A DNA stretch of 64,000 bases. It comes from Phlegmacium glaucopus. Its lineage: Eukaryota > Basidiomycota > Agaricomycetes > Agaricales > Cortinariaceae. The stretch is taken from NCBI GenBank assembly GCA_015039465.1, contig MU130623.1:2208-66207 (forward strand). The letters are read 5' to 3'. The notes under the pieces were generated by a model that was not told the DNA's origin, searched no databases, and saw only the letters and a program-made list of their open reading frames with translations. The number at the start of each line of letters is the position of its first letter. Positions within the stretch are counted from its first letter, which is position 1. The position numbers and the translations under genes were made by a program. Positions 46,112-58,640 of this stretch are shown one piece after another.

Positions 46112-47750
46112 TCAGGCCTCAGCTGATAGAAACCCTCGGGCTATCGCCAACCTTTCCATCTGTTCAGCAATACCCCAAATCCTCCAACGATTCCACATGC
46201 TCAAGCTCTTGCTGCATTCCCTACGATAAATCAACCAAGGTATGTTGACCTGAAACTCTTCTTTATGTATTCCACCTTTAGACCATTCCGCATCCCACCA
46301 ATCAACTTCTTCCCTTCCGTGCTTCCTGTCTCGGAGTTCGAATGGGCCCGCTGGAAGGAGATGACGTTCGTATGTAATAATTTGCTGGTAGGCTATCATG
46401 TTGGCATAAGGTAAAAATTGACTTCGAAGTCCCCTGTTGGTGCATAGCACCATGTGAGTAGATTTCAGTGGTAGCCATTGACAGATGAGGAGAAGTACAT
46501 CAAGAGGGAGAGTGTCGAATCCTGATGATCTGTGGGGATTCATTTCGACGCTGCTGTGTCCCGATACTACCAAAAATGGACTCGCCGCCAGTGTTTCTGC
46601 GATAGGGAACCTGTAACACGAGTGTCAGTTCATTGCACTTATCATGTCACCACGAGTACTAACCTGTCCGGTCTGACGAAAACCCACATATTTCCAGGTC
46701 CTCGCCATGCATCATACAAAATCTCCTCGTCGGTTTTTCCTTGTTGTGTTAACATGCGCCGCCAGTCCACTTGTTCATCGGATTCTGTGACATCAGATAT
46801 TCCCAACCAGTTGGCGAATTTCTCCTGAATTCCCCCTGCCGGTCCATAATCAATACCGCAAATGAAACCATGATAGGAACGGTTGGGAAAAAGCAGCTGA
46901 TAGATCATGTGGGGCTTCAACCTTGGAGACGCCTGCTTCACGATAAGATACGCGGTGTACGTAATTATAACTGTACTGCCATGGAACAAACTGAAATCGT
47001 AGTCTTCATTTCGAAAGTCTTCGAAGTCTGGGTCGTTTCCAGGAATGACGTTAAAGACTTCCATGATGTTGGATTCCATAATTTCCCCAGTGCCTAGTAG
47101 TTTTATGAAAAGTTAAGTTGTACCAATATGAAGAAGTGTGGTCGAGACGCACGAGGACAATCGACGGTATCCGGAAAGACAGTTGTCCCATTCTCATGAC
47201 GCACGTAAGGGCAAAGGAGGACAAAATTCGAAGATGACTCGACGTCCTCTTGCGAATAAAGCAGACCATTCCATATGACGTTGGACAAGTCTGGTGGCTT
47301 GGACATAATATAGTCAGGGGGAGGTACTCCGGGATTGTGTATATCGTTGTCGCATTCATTACTGTTTCTTTGGGCCTCATCTGTTATCTGCTACTTAGCT
47401 TTTAGATGTTTCAGGGCTTCAGCACGCTCCGTACCGTCGTTGTCGCCTTCATTTCTACTGCAACTCTCATCCTCAAGCAAAGTTGGATTTGCACGTGGAA
47501 CCTCTTCCGGGTCCAAGTTATCGTCGCCATCGTCGTCATCGTTATCGTCATCATTAGAGACGCGAGTCCAATCCTCGGTAACGACATCACGAAACTACAT
47601 TCAAACAGAATGATTCAGTTCGTTAAAAGGTCAAAGAAAAAAAAATGCAACCTCCCAGCGGTCACTGAAGTATCTGCCACCGGAAACCTATGATGTCTGT
47701 GAATTTAACAAAAGTTTGAAGTGAGCTGAATGAGATTTTATACCGAGCAG
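46112..47750 (-). CDS. F-box protein, copy 2
   Basis: Close paralogue of copy 1: F-box SSGFDTLPLDVLLLICQWLP, central exon MESNIMEVFNVIPGNDPD, exon with NVIWNGLLYSQEDVESSSN, and an acidic exon at about 47405-47600 (TRVSNDDDNDDDDGDDN). No disabling change seen in the parts read. 5' end uncertain. The upstream region is interrupted by a foldback element at 47786. Confidence 0.7.
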
Positions 47751-47785
47751 AAGAAGTCATAACCCCATGTCCAGGTCATATCACC

Positions 47786-48162
47786 CCTGGAAGCCATCAA
47801 TTCTGCAGGATGCAGAATCGATGCAAAATGTAATGCAGGATCATAAAAATCTGCATTTAGCAGAATAATTAATTCTTAAATAATTCTGCTGACATGCAAA
47901 AAACAATTAAAATCCAGCCAGATTTAGAAATTCTGCCTCAATTTTACTTTTGTATGAACTCTGCAACAATTAAAGTCCAATTAGAATGTAAGACTTTAAT
48001 TGTTGCAGAGTTCATACAAAAGTAAAATTGAGGCAGAATTTCTAAATCTGGCTGGATTTTAATTGTTTTTTGCATCTCAGCAGAATTATTTAAGAATTAA
48101 TTACTCTGTTAAATGCACATTTTGCATCAATTCTGCATCCTGCAGAATTGGTGGCTTCCAGG
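47786..48162. mobile_element. Foldback/MITE-like element, 377 bp, nearly palindromic
   Basis: The left arm starts CCTGGAAGCCATCAATTCTG and the right arm ends with its near-complement. The arms continue through TTTAATTGTTGCAGAGTTCATA to a short centre near 47975, so almost the whole element is one long hairpin. The duplicated F-box flank continues on both sides, indicating insertion after or during the duplication. No clear target duplication is visible. Confidence 0.85.
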
Positions 48163-48339
48163 AGTGTATTGAAAAGTTAGGATCATTGGTCACGTCACAT
48201 ACGTCACAAGTTAAGTTGATGGATCAGCAGGCAGAAGCAGCTCAGCGCTCAATAACGTTCAAACGTTCAAGCTCAAGTTCCAAGATTGTGTTGCTCTCAA
48301 ACACTGTAATCTTCAGTCAACGATAATATATTATACTTT

Positions 48340-50763
48340 TCAACAATAATCAAGATATCCCTGCAATTTCTGCGCGACTCTAGGAGGGAACTTGAAAGCC
48401 AAGAGTTTATCTCCAAAAGTCCGCACAATCCTTGCTATTCCATCTTTCAGACCTAGAAACCCAATAAGTCAAAATAATAAAACAATGGAATTAACGATCG
48501 TGGGTTAATTCATATAGAAAGTAGAAAAAACAAACCGTCAGCCATGTCAGCTAGAATCTCCTGGGCCTTTTCAACTTCTATAGCTACCAGATTTTGGGCC
48601 TCTTGTTCCTTTCGAGATAGTCCGCTTGATGTTGAGGGAGGTTTGATCAAGGAAGTGATTTGGATTTGATATTCCTCGATCGCAGAGAGGAAAGAAGTGA
48701 ATGCTTCGAGAATTTTGGGGATATCGCGTTGTACAATCCCGTACCGATCTTCCGTCAAGGAAGCGCAGACTAGGTACGACAAGGCTACGAAGAAACTTGT
48801 TCAACTTCAGCCGACCAAAAAGAAATTTAAATAAGATGCATTACCCTCAATGACCACGACATCCAGCTCCCGGAATGGTAAAGATGCCTGTACGACCTTA
48901 CTTGTTCGTTCCCTTTCCCACCAGTCTAGCATTTGCCTACAACCCTCCGCCAACAATTCGGGGGTATATCGTGTTGCATATGTTGTCGTGAAAGACGTTA
49001 CTTCCCCTTTTAGTCTATTTCCTATTGTCTTCACGCTATCGACGTTCTTTTTGGCCTCTTCAGCGACAGGTGTTGACAATCGAGCTTCTACGCTTCTGAA
49101 CAGTTCGGGCACATGTGTAGCCTCGGCACCGGCTTCCACAGCTTTCGCAATCGGCCCATCAGCACCCAGTGCATTCAAGGCCGCCTGGACAGGGGATTCC
49201 TGGGTTGACCGAAAGATTTTCTGGCGAAGAAGAGGCGCGGGAGTAGCAACCAGTGAGGTGGGCTGGAATGTTACTTTGGAGGGGACTGGGACAACAGTTG
49301 GTGGTAGGGGTTGCCCTCTGCGGAGAAACAATTGGTAATCGCGTCCTAGGGTAAGGAGACTCTCCCGAGCAAGGAAAGTCCAAAGATTTGGAGAATGCTT
49401 TTGATCGCCAAATAGAGTTGTTCGACGCGCCTCCGCAGTTGGTGTCTGATTCTTAGCGAGATCCCTGAGCTCAACGTAGGCAAAAAACTTGAAAATCCTA
49501 TCCGAAGATGCAACTCCCGAGACAAGAGTTGTATTGGGATCTGGTGATAGGGTAGATAACGGGGTGGTCTGAAGAACATTTATGAGTACACAAGCAACAA
49601 GATTTGATGGGAATCTAACCTCGGCAACGATCTTCTCAAACAAGCATTCCGCAATTTCCCAGGTGATAAATGTCGCGAAGCCCAGAAACCAAGCCCGAAA
49701 AAGTAACCCAAGGTGACGTAAAGGGAGAAAAAACGTCCATGGTCCTCTAAGAAAATGGGCAGTCAAAGGCCGAAGAACAAAGGGCACGAATGGGAGTTTA
49801 TATAGTACTGGCAGAAGGATTCTTGCAAGAGCAAACAGTACTGAGGCCACACCAATTGCTATAGTGGTAAAAATAAATGAAACCACAACAGCAACAAGGA
49901 TAATGAGAATTCTGGAATTGCGCTCGGCATTCACCTAATGCTGATATGAATGAGAGTAATGACTCGAGAACGGGGAACTTACAGCAAGCGTCCAGCGATA
50001 TGCATATCGGTCAATGAAGGCCCCTCGTAGTAGGAAGGCCGTAGCTATGGTAGCTTGGGAAAGGATTAGAAACAGCAGGCGACCGTTAAGATAATGAGGA
50101 TGTTTTCTGCAAGAGTGTTAGACAATTGCGACAAGGGAGTAGTGGTTCCACCCACCTTGACTTGACGAACACCGATAGTCTGGGGTCTCCATGAGCAGAC
50201 GCTTCATACGTGTAGACCATAAATACGTGAGTTATTAAAGCAAAGAGTGCAGACGCTAGATGCGTTGCAAATGCAATTTTGGTGCTGGTTAGTGACAATG
50301 AGTTTTTGACGATGGTAATCGGAGAAGTTGCGGATGAACGACGTTCTACCCAGTAATTCGCCAAAATCAATCACAGAAGTTAGGTTGAGCGATAATTCAA
50401 CCACTTACCTGTCAAAAACACTTTATGAAGAACAATAACTGGCAATGCTACCATTGCCCAGTTCAAAGCAGTGTTGAACAACGTCAGAGGTCCGAATAAG
50501 AGGACAACTGCTGCCCATGGACCAGCCCTCAACACCCCGCCAGCTTGCCACCATGTCCAGCAGCCGATAGTACACCAAGTTGAAAATGCTGAGAGCAAGA
50601 GCATATACCTCAGTCGACTGCGAAACAAGGATTTTATAAGGGGCTCATATGATTGACTAGAAGGTGGTAGCGTTGGCGTAGACCTGCTTGCAATCTGTGA
50701 GGTGATAGCTCTGATAGGCGTTGTATTTCGTGAATTTGAGGGGTTCGGTGTGGTCGTTGACAT
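48340..50763 (-). CDS. NDC1: NDC1-like nucleoporin (nuclear pore / spindle pole body membrane protein)
   Basis: Multi-exon gene starting MSTTTPNPSNS at 50763. The N-terminal half holds about six transmembrane segments (YMLLLSAFSTWCTIG, WAAVVLLFGPLTLFNTALNW, ILIILVAVVVSFIFTTIAIG). Then come the family blocks LLFRAWFLGFATFITWE, SDRIFKFFAYVELRDLAKNQ, RRTTLFGDQKHSPNLWTFLA and GRDYQLFLRRGQP. The C-terminal exons (48513-48750 and 48340-48450) code an amphipathic helical tail ending at TGA 48340-48342. These match the Ndc1/Nup family. It should act in inserting nuclear pores and spindle pole bodies into the nuclear envelope. It appears intact. Confidence 0.85.
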
Positions 50764-51343
50764 TGAGCCCAACAGGCGCGACTGTCACATCGGTGTGACG
50801 CATCATTTTGACTCGATGAAGTCAATAAATAGTAATAATATGCGAAAACAAAAAATTGGTGGATCGCTTAAATTATGTATTCCATAGATCTCAGACAACT
50901 ATACCAGTTATACTACTTTAAGTGTATATTTCCTTTCCTCGCTGATTGGACCAAGCCAAAGCTTCTCGAGGATGATGAAGGAAATTGTGGTGATGCTACG
51001 AGTACTGACCTAGCCTGGACCCATTTAGAATCTAAACAGATGTGGAACATCTTGGCCGTACAATATCATAATAAAATCTCGGCTTGTTTGAAGATCACCA
51101 ACAGGACTGACGGAGACGTTACTTTGATAGAAGTACTAAGTGGTTAAGGCAAATCACATTGTAGGCCTTGTGAAAACATTATTCAATCTTACCCTTGAAC
51201 CGCGCTACCTGAACCTCCAATTATTCTCGTTGAAATATTGACGACATCTATAACCGCACCGTGATATGTCTGAGGGAGCACCCATGCGGAAGTCTGAAAT
51301 ATATACAGCCATAAATAAATTGTATCTCCGACCGTCTTCGGAG
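50764..51343. other. Intergenic; one weak open frame
   Basis: A plus-strand frame at 50875-51147 (90 codons, DWTKPKLLEDDEGN) has no recognised relatives and overlaps the presumed NDC1 promoter; coding status is doubtful. Confidence 0.4.
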
Positions 51344-52807
51344 TCACACGTCTGATGTGTCCATCTGATTCTCACTCTCCATCTCCAGAGCACAGCCTAC
51401 AGTCAGATTCTCGATTCCTCCTCCAGCCACTTGGTTGCCTTCTCGCTCAACGGGAGAAATTCCGCTATTCTTATCGTCTTCAAAGCTTGCAATTGCCACC
51501 TTTTCATCCGAAGAGTTGCTCGACTTGGTGCTAGTAGAACTGAGCGGTTTCTTTGTGTAGTAATACCGATCTGAATTACTGGCTGGAAGCTCGAAAGGAC
51601 GATAATTAAGCGTGCGCGTGATGATGGTTCCTTTCTTTTCCAGATAATCGTGTTTCGTCGTCTTGGTCTTGTTGGTCTTTCGAGACGAACCGGGTTGACT
51701 ACCACCAGCCTTCCTGCCCCCTTTTCTTGCGGGGTTCTTGCCGATCGAACGGTAGCGAGGTTTTGAATTGACGAACGCACTGTCGACCTTGAATACGTCG
51801 GGGCTCGAGAATGGACTTGGACTGGACTGCTCTATGCCATATTGACTATGCGATCTTAACACCATATGGGAAGGCGCAAGCCCCATGAATAAGGTAGGAG
51901 ACTCTACGCTCATTGGAAGTCGCAAATATAGAGCCCTGGTCGGAGTTCTCACCTCCATATCTATATCTTGGTCCAGGATGCTGGTATCCGAAACGGGCAC
52001 TATAGCGGATTTAGACACCTTACGCTTCTTGAGAGGCCTCTTCATCGTGAAGAAATCGTTTTCGTCTTCCTCTTCAAGGCGTTCTAGTAAATGAGGTGGA
52101 CTCATCATAACAGGCAATGCTTTTTCTTGTCGACGGGAGACTCGCATAGATAATGGACTGGTTGGAGGAGAAGGAAGGATAGCTTGTTCTGGGTCGGTAA
52201 GCAAGTCTATCTCTCTAGTATTCATCCATTCGAAGGGTCGAGACTTAATCGCTTTGGGTGCGCCCGGCATATCGGGTACAATTCCAACCAGCGTTTCGAT
52301 AGAATGGCGTATATGAGCATCGGAGATACCATCGATAAGTTCTATCTGGGAAGAAGCAGGTAAACGCGAGTTTAACAACATTGCGACTTCGACGAGCTGA
52401 GAACGAGACATCATGAGCAGATCTTCATGGCAACAGAAGGGGTAGCTTGGGAGTGTCGTGATGACAATGGCGTCAAGAGGTTGGTCGTGTTGCTGAAGCG
52501 CAATTCGAGCTGTACGTTCGCGAGTTTGTTGACCAACACGGTCCTTAATAAAGGCGGCAGTCTTGGGTTCGGGGGTAGTGATTGACGAACTGGAGCCTAT
52601 GGGAGGATAATCAATCGTTTTGGAAGGTTTATTTTCTGGCAGATGCTCTAAAATGTCAGCCAGATGAGATTGATCTCGCACTCGTTTTCCGAGAGCTGCG
52701 ATAGGTTTTAGCAATTCGAGCTTGAAGAAGAAACGACGCATAGGCGTGAAGGGGTTATTGGACCTCGTTTTTGGGGTATTTGATACGGAATTTGATTTTT
52801 TAACCAT
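51344..52807 (-). CDS. Intrinsically disordered, probably nuclear conserved hypothetical protein, 487 residues
   Basis: A single uninterrupted exon from ATG at 52807 to TGA at 51344. It has a short N-terminal helical region (FFFKLELLKPIAALGKRV), a middle segment (HEDLLMMSRSQLVEVAMLLN) that looks folded, then Ser/Pro-rich stretches with KRPLKKRKVSKS, a good bipartite nuclear localisation signal, and a basic GRKAGG / KTNKTKTTKH region. No enzymatic motif. Function unknown. Confidence 0.75.
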   Translation of the reverse strand: MVKKSNSVSNTPKTRSNNPFTPMRRFFFKLELLKPIAALGKRVRDQSHLADILEHLPENKPSKTIDYPPIGSSSSITTPEPKTAAFIKDRVGQQTRERTARIALQQHDQPLDAIVITTLPSYPFCCHEDLLMMSRSQLVEVAMLLNSRLPASSQIELIDGISDAHIRHSIETLVGIVPDMPGAPKAIKSRPFEWMNTREIDLLTDPEQAILPSPPTSPLSMRVSRRQEKALPVMMSPPHLLERLEEEDENDFFTMKRPLKKRKVSKSAIVPVSDTSILDQDIDMEVRTPTRALYLRLPMSVESPTLFMGLAPSHMVLRSHSQYGIEQSSPSPFSSPDVFKVDSAFVNSKPRYRSIGKNPARKGGRKAGGSQPGSSRKTNKTKTTKHDYLEKKGTIITRTLNYRPFELPASNSDRYYYTKKPLSSTSTKSSNSSDEKVAIASFEDDKNSGISPVEREGNQVAGGGIENLTVGCALEMESENQMDTSDV

Positions 52808-53087
52808 TATAGTGGAGTATGGGGGAAAGGCTCGAGTGAATTTCGATGAAGTTGCATTCTTGCGTTTTGTCTGTCTAGTGAGGCTGACCAGGACATTCTC
52901 CGACGAGATCAGTCACTGCAATTCTACCAATCTTACGTAAAATCCACTTCTTTCTTGATGAATAGTTATATATGGTATACATAGTCATATGAACCCCCAT
53001 GATAAGATACTGCATGTCTAAATTCAAGTACATGATGAGAAAAAAAAAAACTAAGAAAAGAATCGTTAACATCCGGGGTATGGGTCG

Positions 53088-54282
53088 TCACTGTTCCTGC
53101 TGCGCACTCCCTCGCCCTAAACCAACATAATCAAAAACAACTTCGGCATTAGGAAGAGAAGCATAGAGTTTGGTCTTAATTGTCCCGGTGACGGAAGACT
53201 GCGAGTCATTACTGCTGAGGCTCATACTCCTGGAATAAATCCGACGAGAATGAAGCTTCGAACGTTCCAGCTTCAAATCGTAAGTTGGGAACGCTTGTGA
53301 CGGTGCAGAGTCGTTTGATCTAGTATTGGACCGACTGTCGGCGACTCTAGAGCGACCAGCGCGTTTGCTCCGTGACTCTGGTTGTAGAGCAACTTTAGGA
53401 GCTTCTGGGCTGATGTGGAGTTCGACTACAGTCGGTACGGGGGTATCTTGTTTCGATGCTCGTCTAAAAAATCCTTTGATGCAACCATAAAACCACAGCG
53501 CGTGTAATGGGAATACGGAGGCCAGAAGGATAGCTGGTATATATGAGCCACCCGTTACTTGAGCCCTATTATCGGGGAGAAAGTAAGATACGCCGAGGAT
53601 GATGTGGAATAGAATGCGAGTGAGAAAGAAGGCTACGGCGAAAAGGACGTTGCTTCTGAGTTCCGGGTACAATGTCATGAAACCTAAACAAAACGTGGGC
53701 ACCTTTTTTTGTCACCTGTGTCAATTTTTGGATGTTGAGAGGCTTGATCTAGGAAAACTCACCTCCATTGCGGCACATAGACAGAATATGTGTGACCACG
53801 ACCTCCTGATAGCAATCTCTACAATCACCATATACACAGCGTGATGAATCCAACCAGTAAGGAGACCGATTTGAGAAGGATAATGTACAGCCCCTACTGC
53901 CAAGTCACTTTATGGGAGGGAACAATAAACGATTTAGTAAGAATAATTGGGAATAAAAAGTGATTTCTTACATTGCCAGGTATGATTGAAAGAATCGGTT
54001 GGCGGCTACCGAGAGGTTGGGTACAGTGCGGACATACTTCACGCTCCCACCATTGGAGAAGTAATCATACAGGAAAGGAAGACTGGCGAGAGTCATGACC
54101 GCGCTTGAAATAGTGGTGAGGATCCAAGCTGATTGCTTGGTAGTTGAATATCGGGGAGATAGTCTGTAGTATGACGTGGATAGGATCATGCAGGAGAGGA
54201 GGAGAGAGCCTATAGAAGATGTCGAGAACCATGAGGGGTTTGGCAGGCTAACCATGGGGAGTGCGCCGTTCGCGCCAGCCAT
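53088..54282 (-). CDS. TLC-domain-like multi-pass membrane protein
   Basis: Exons about 53970-54282 (MAGANGALPMVS, two membrane helices), 53760-53905 (HYPSQIGLLTGWIHHAVYMV, SWSHIFCLCAAMEV) and 53088-53680 (VPTFCLGFMTLYPELRSNVL, three helices, then a Ser/Arg-rich cytosolic tail). The order KYVRTVPNLSVAANRFFQ, then GLLTGWIHHAVY, then HIFCLCAAMEVPTF fits the TLC (TRAM/LAG1/CLN8) fold in fungal proteins of unknown substrate. A start 14 codons earlier (54324) is possible. No damage seen. Confidence 0.75.
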
Positions 54283-54679
54283 GGCTGAATGGCGACAAGG
54301 GAGACGGCAAGAGAAGGAAAACATCCTCTAGGTAACTCTCTATATATATGTATGTAATAGAAGGGGCCAAATGATGAACCCACACGTGTCAGAGCCAACC
54401 TATACAGACGACAGGCGTCGCGTCACAGGTTGTCATACTGTAGAACTTGAAAGGGTACTTACGCTGAACGTTCACGGAGCCCTTTCCAAGGAAGCTAAAA
54501 ACTGACTTCACCCGTCGCCTCCACAAGAGGCTACAAGTACGAACGTGCGTTCACACAGCATCCGACTTGTTGAAGACGTGCCATTACATAACCTCGTGAG
54601 AATGCAGGATTAAGCGACTCGGCGAGTCGGAACATATTCCATAAATTGTAATCGATGTATGTATTTCGATACCTTCGGT

Positions 54680-56504
54680 CTACAACCCAATTGGTCCATC
54701 TGTAAATCGAACGTTGAATCTGCCACCGTTCGTCAGTAAGTGAAAAAGAGCAGATATCATTGAAGATTCACCGAGTTGGATCGTATTTGGCATATGTCTG
54801 CTTCATCTCCTCAAGACGGCCATATGTAGCGAAAACATTTTGACTAGCATCGCATTCATTTATATATAGGGGTATACCGGGAGAGCGAGGCATCCTAGCC
54901 ATGTTTGTTAGGAGATCTAATCTTATCTGATAAATAAAAAGCAACCTACTGGTCTTGTAGCAGCTTGCGTGCAGCCTTTACCTTAGGCGACAGAGTTAGT
55001 ACTCCACTCGGAAATTGTGTCTGCACCTGGATAGCAACGTAGTTGCCTCTAGGAGGGTCTATAACGTTACCTCCCTTTTCTCGTCCTGCGAGTATCTGAG
55101 AGTCGAGTATTGGCGTGAACGCCAACACCGTGCCAAATACGGACTTGTTGATACTAGATACGTAGTCGTTGACGTGACGAAATGCGCTCATATATTCACC
55201 AACACCGGCGGAGCTGTTAAAAGCCGATGCGAAGAAAAGTTCCCCAAACCCACGGTTGCTGCCCGATCCCAGAACATTGTTTGCTTCGAGATAGCTCATG
55301 GGCGATAACTGACCGAACTCCGCAGGAATTGAAAGAAAGTCCTGAAAAATGGCGGACGGAAGTTCAGAACCATGATAGAATAGTACCGAGAAATGACTGG
55401 TAGTAACAACACCGCTGCTGGCGTTGACGAGGTTTGCAAATCCCACAAGAATCGCTAAGTTGCCAGGGTGCAGATAAAATTAGAACAGAATTTGTTCTAC
55501 AGAATAACGTACTCACCAGCTTTGGGATCTGATACGGTTCGGACATACTTTTCAGTCGCATGGATAAGCGCTTCCGCGGACGAATTTGGATACTGTCATT
55601 TCCTGATTAGCTCACTGCCCAAAGTGGGCGTCCAAAATCCACCTACACTGATAATTCCTCCAAACCAATTCTTGTCTAAATTAGTGCCAGTATGAATAGC
55701 CTCGACTTCGTATCGCGTAACGATACCAAATCGATTAGCTCCGCCTTTCAAGGAACGAAAGAGGTCCGCATAGTGATTTGTTGCTGTAGCCGTGACCAGC
55801 TCCCCAGAGACCAGAACGACATCAAGTTCTCTATAATTATCTGCGGAAAAGCCGTGTTCGCCAGATAGATAACTTAACCCTCCGCCGAGAAGGAGTCCTG
55901 TACCGACATCTCTGCGGCAATAGACAGATTAAAACTGAAAGCATGCGGAAAGAACACGGTTTTGGTTACCCTAATCTCCCTCCAATAGGGGCGACTCCGA
56001 GAGGCTCAAGCTCGGCTAATGCCTCATCCCAATGCACTCCAGGCTGCAACGTTATTGTATCTTTTGTCGCATCATAGGTTACATTCTTCATCTCAGAAAA
56101 TAAAAACAAAACACCATTTTGAACCCTAATAATATCATGGTCCATAAAAATTAAAGCAAGCACAATAAACATATAAAAGGGACACACGTGTTCCAGCCAG
56201 TCATCGCACTGTGTCCACCGGCTTGCACAGCATAAAGAATATTGGCATGGAATATAGCTGCCATTGCAACCTGAACATGATAAGTTTCGGTTGGAAAGAC
56301 AATACAAGTCGGCGTGTTATCAGTGTTGAATAAACTCCATGCGTTCGAAGCAGCTGTCAAGTATTTCGTTCCCGAGAGTTGAACAATGTCCGAACCGAGA
56401 GTGGCTTGAAGGTTTGTGCAGGTTTCTGTAGCTGCGTGGCTAGCAGAAACACTCATGAGATTAGACAGGCCATTTAATAGGTCAAGATAAAAATTGACGA
56501 GCAT
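54680..56504 (-). CDS. FAD-linked (BBE-type) oxidoreductase
   Basis: Flavoenzyme of the berberine-bridge/6-hydroxynicotine-oxidase group. It starts at 56504. The FAD-binding domain includes PTCIVFPTETYHVQVAM and YAVQAGGHSAM (the GGHS histidine commonly carries covalent FAD), then GGRLG-DVGTGLLLGGG. The middle region includes GGANRFGIVTRYEVEAI. The BBE end, PLYINECDASQNVFATYG, YDPTRFNVRFTDGPIGL, is reached through two 3' introns; stop at 54680-54682. All exons join in frame. The substrate is unknown; many fungal members oxidise sugars or secondary metabolites and are secreted, but only a weak N-terminal signal is seen here. Confidence 0.85.
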
Positions 56505-58640
56505 GGTGAAGAGGGTGTCCGTCAGAGTGGCAGAATCGATTTATAAGTTTATCCGTAGGAGCCGGGCCTTTCTTTATTTAAAGTGCCAGGGGTGCAAGAG
56601 GTTCCAACGGGGATCGTTGGCATAGTAAGGAAAAGTTAAACCTGTTGTAAAAGAAGTCGTTGGGTTTATCATTTCACAGATCAAGAAACGTACTGGGTTC
56701 AACCTTGGGTAGAATTCTAATGAAGGTGGGAGGTTAAAAATTCAAAGAATAAAATAAAGAAGATTAGTCAAAATCCTACTGCATCGCTTACCAGCGTGAT
56801 TGCCAGACAACTGCCGTCCGCCGGACATCTGAGAAGAACTTTGAACTTCCATCAGGTGTACATTAGGAAAAGGGCATCTAGGCCATAGAACGCCATATAA
56901 CAGCATATAACGCCAGTTAGGATTGTAGCCCTGTAGTCTAAGCTTTGTTCATAGCAACAAACCCCTGTGCAGTGGAGGTAGTACCATGAGGCCTTGCCGG
57001 TTTTGCCAGTCTATAATATTTCGGCAGAATTGATCCGCAACAGATCTTGCTGAATAATCAATGAATAATAATTTTCTTTCTCGTTCAAAAGTTCAAACCT
57101 GTTCAAACCGCTCGAACTCGATGATCTCAATCCTTGCTACCAATATTGACGGTGCCTCTTTTCTCTGTAGGTGTGTTTCTGTTGGCTCAGCATGTTTGGC
57201 GGGATCAGTTTAATTAATTTGATTTGCCAGTATGTAATCCCTTTTTCTTCGTAGGAATTATCTTGCAAACTGACGTCTCAAATTCATTTCATGTATTTCC
57301 GCAGCACAAGACGAAAAAATAGATAAGCCATTAATATTAATTGATCAATATCAGCTATTGGCCCTTCATTCAACCCTGTTAACGTTAGTGTTCTTGTGCC
57401 TTTCGCTTAAACGATGCCGACAATAAAGTCTATAGTCAAATATTATTTAACATGTGGAACACTCTGGAACACTCTCAGATTCGTAACCGCACCTGTCCCA
57501 CGCCATTTGACCCAACAGCGTCCGCGTACTGAACATACCGGTGAAGAAATTACCGGATATCGACGTATCGCGCGTGTGGTCTCCCTTCACCCATGGACTT
57601 ATGGCTTAAAGAATATCTCAACCAGACGCCAATGCCAGCCGCAATTTGTACTCGTCAATCGAGTCCTCAGTCCCTCCTGAGTTGTGTGCTGCGGTAGGAC
57701 TTTGTGGACTGTGTCGTTAGAATCAAGAAGCTTGATGTGAGCACCAACGTTTTCCTGGAAAGTATTGTCAGCTGCTGACCGCGATAAATTATAAAACAGA
57801 GGAACCCTTTCAAGACCCACCCACATGTACCTCCGCCGTCAAGCGGGCTTTTGGTATTTTACAACATTGCTCCTAAATTGACTATAGCCCATTACAAGAA
57901 TCAAGACGACGATGCTGAGCTTCATGGGTCCAGGGATAGTGCCAATCTCTCTCAGGACGTCTATCAGTCTCGTTCGCCATTTATTTTCAACGGCTAATCA
58001 TCTATGAATCCACACAACACTCGATCTCACAAGCCGCGTCATTGAGAGCGTTACTCATGACGAGTCTCAAACACTAAGCATTTCGCATCAAACTTTCAAA
58101 GAGAGATGGCTCTCCTTCTGTGAGTTTTTAAATATTCTATACGTCGAGTACTAGTGCTTTGTAGGTTGCACGCCCACCTCATAAGGTGGTGATTTTCTCC
58201 GTCTTCTTTGATCATTTTCCCATCTGCGAAGTATGAATTTCAAGGAGAAATACTCGAAGTCGCGTCGGCGAGAACTGCTTACTCCTTAGTAAGGTAGCAC
58301 AATTCAATTCTATCCATCCGTCCGTCCATCTATTTTCCACTCCTACTGAGGTAAGCTAGTGTCTCCTGATTTGGCAAATGCTCACTTGACAGGTATTACA
58401 GTATGGTCTAGAGGTATATAAACACCAAGGAATGTATTCTTTCAGTTGAATATAGTGATATATCTAATGGCATTGGTATAACGAAACAGTGGGGACGGAG
58501 CTTGTGTGCCGTCCGTCAGATGTTAGTATCGGCCAAATTCTCCCAGGTTAACCACCATTGAAGCAAAATTTGCATACTATATGATACTAGTCGTAATAAT
58601 ACGAGGATTTGTAGAACAAGCAACGAGACAGTACCCCAAT
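56505..58640. other. Long intergenic stretch, nothing recognised
   Basis: About 2.1 kb. Open frames at 57414-57680 and 57599-57826 overlap on opposite strands and lack protein character. No repeats with clear ends were noticed. Confidence 0.5.
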
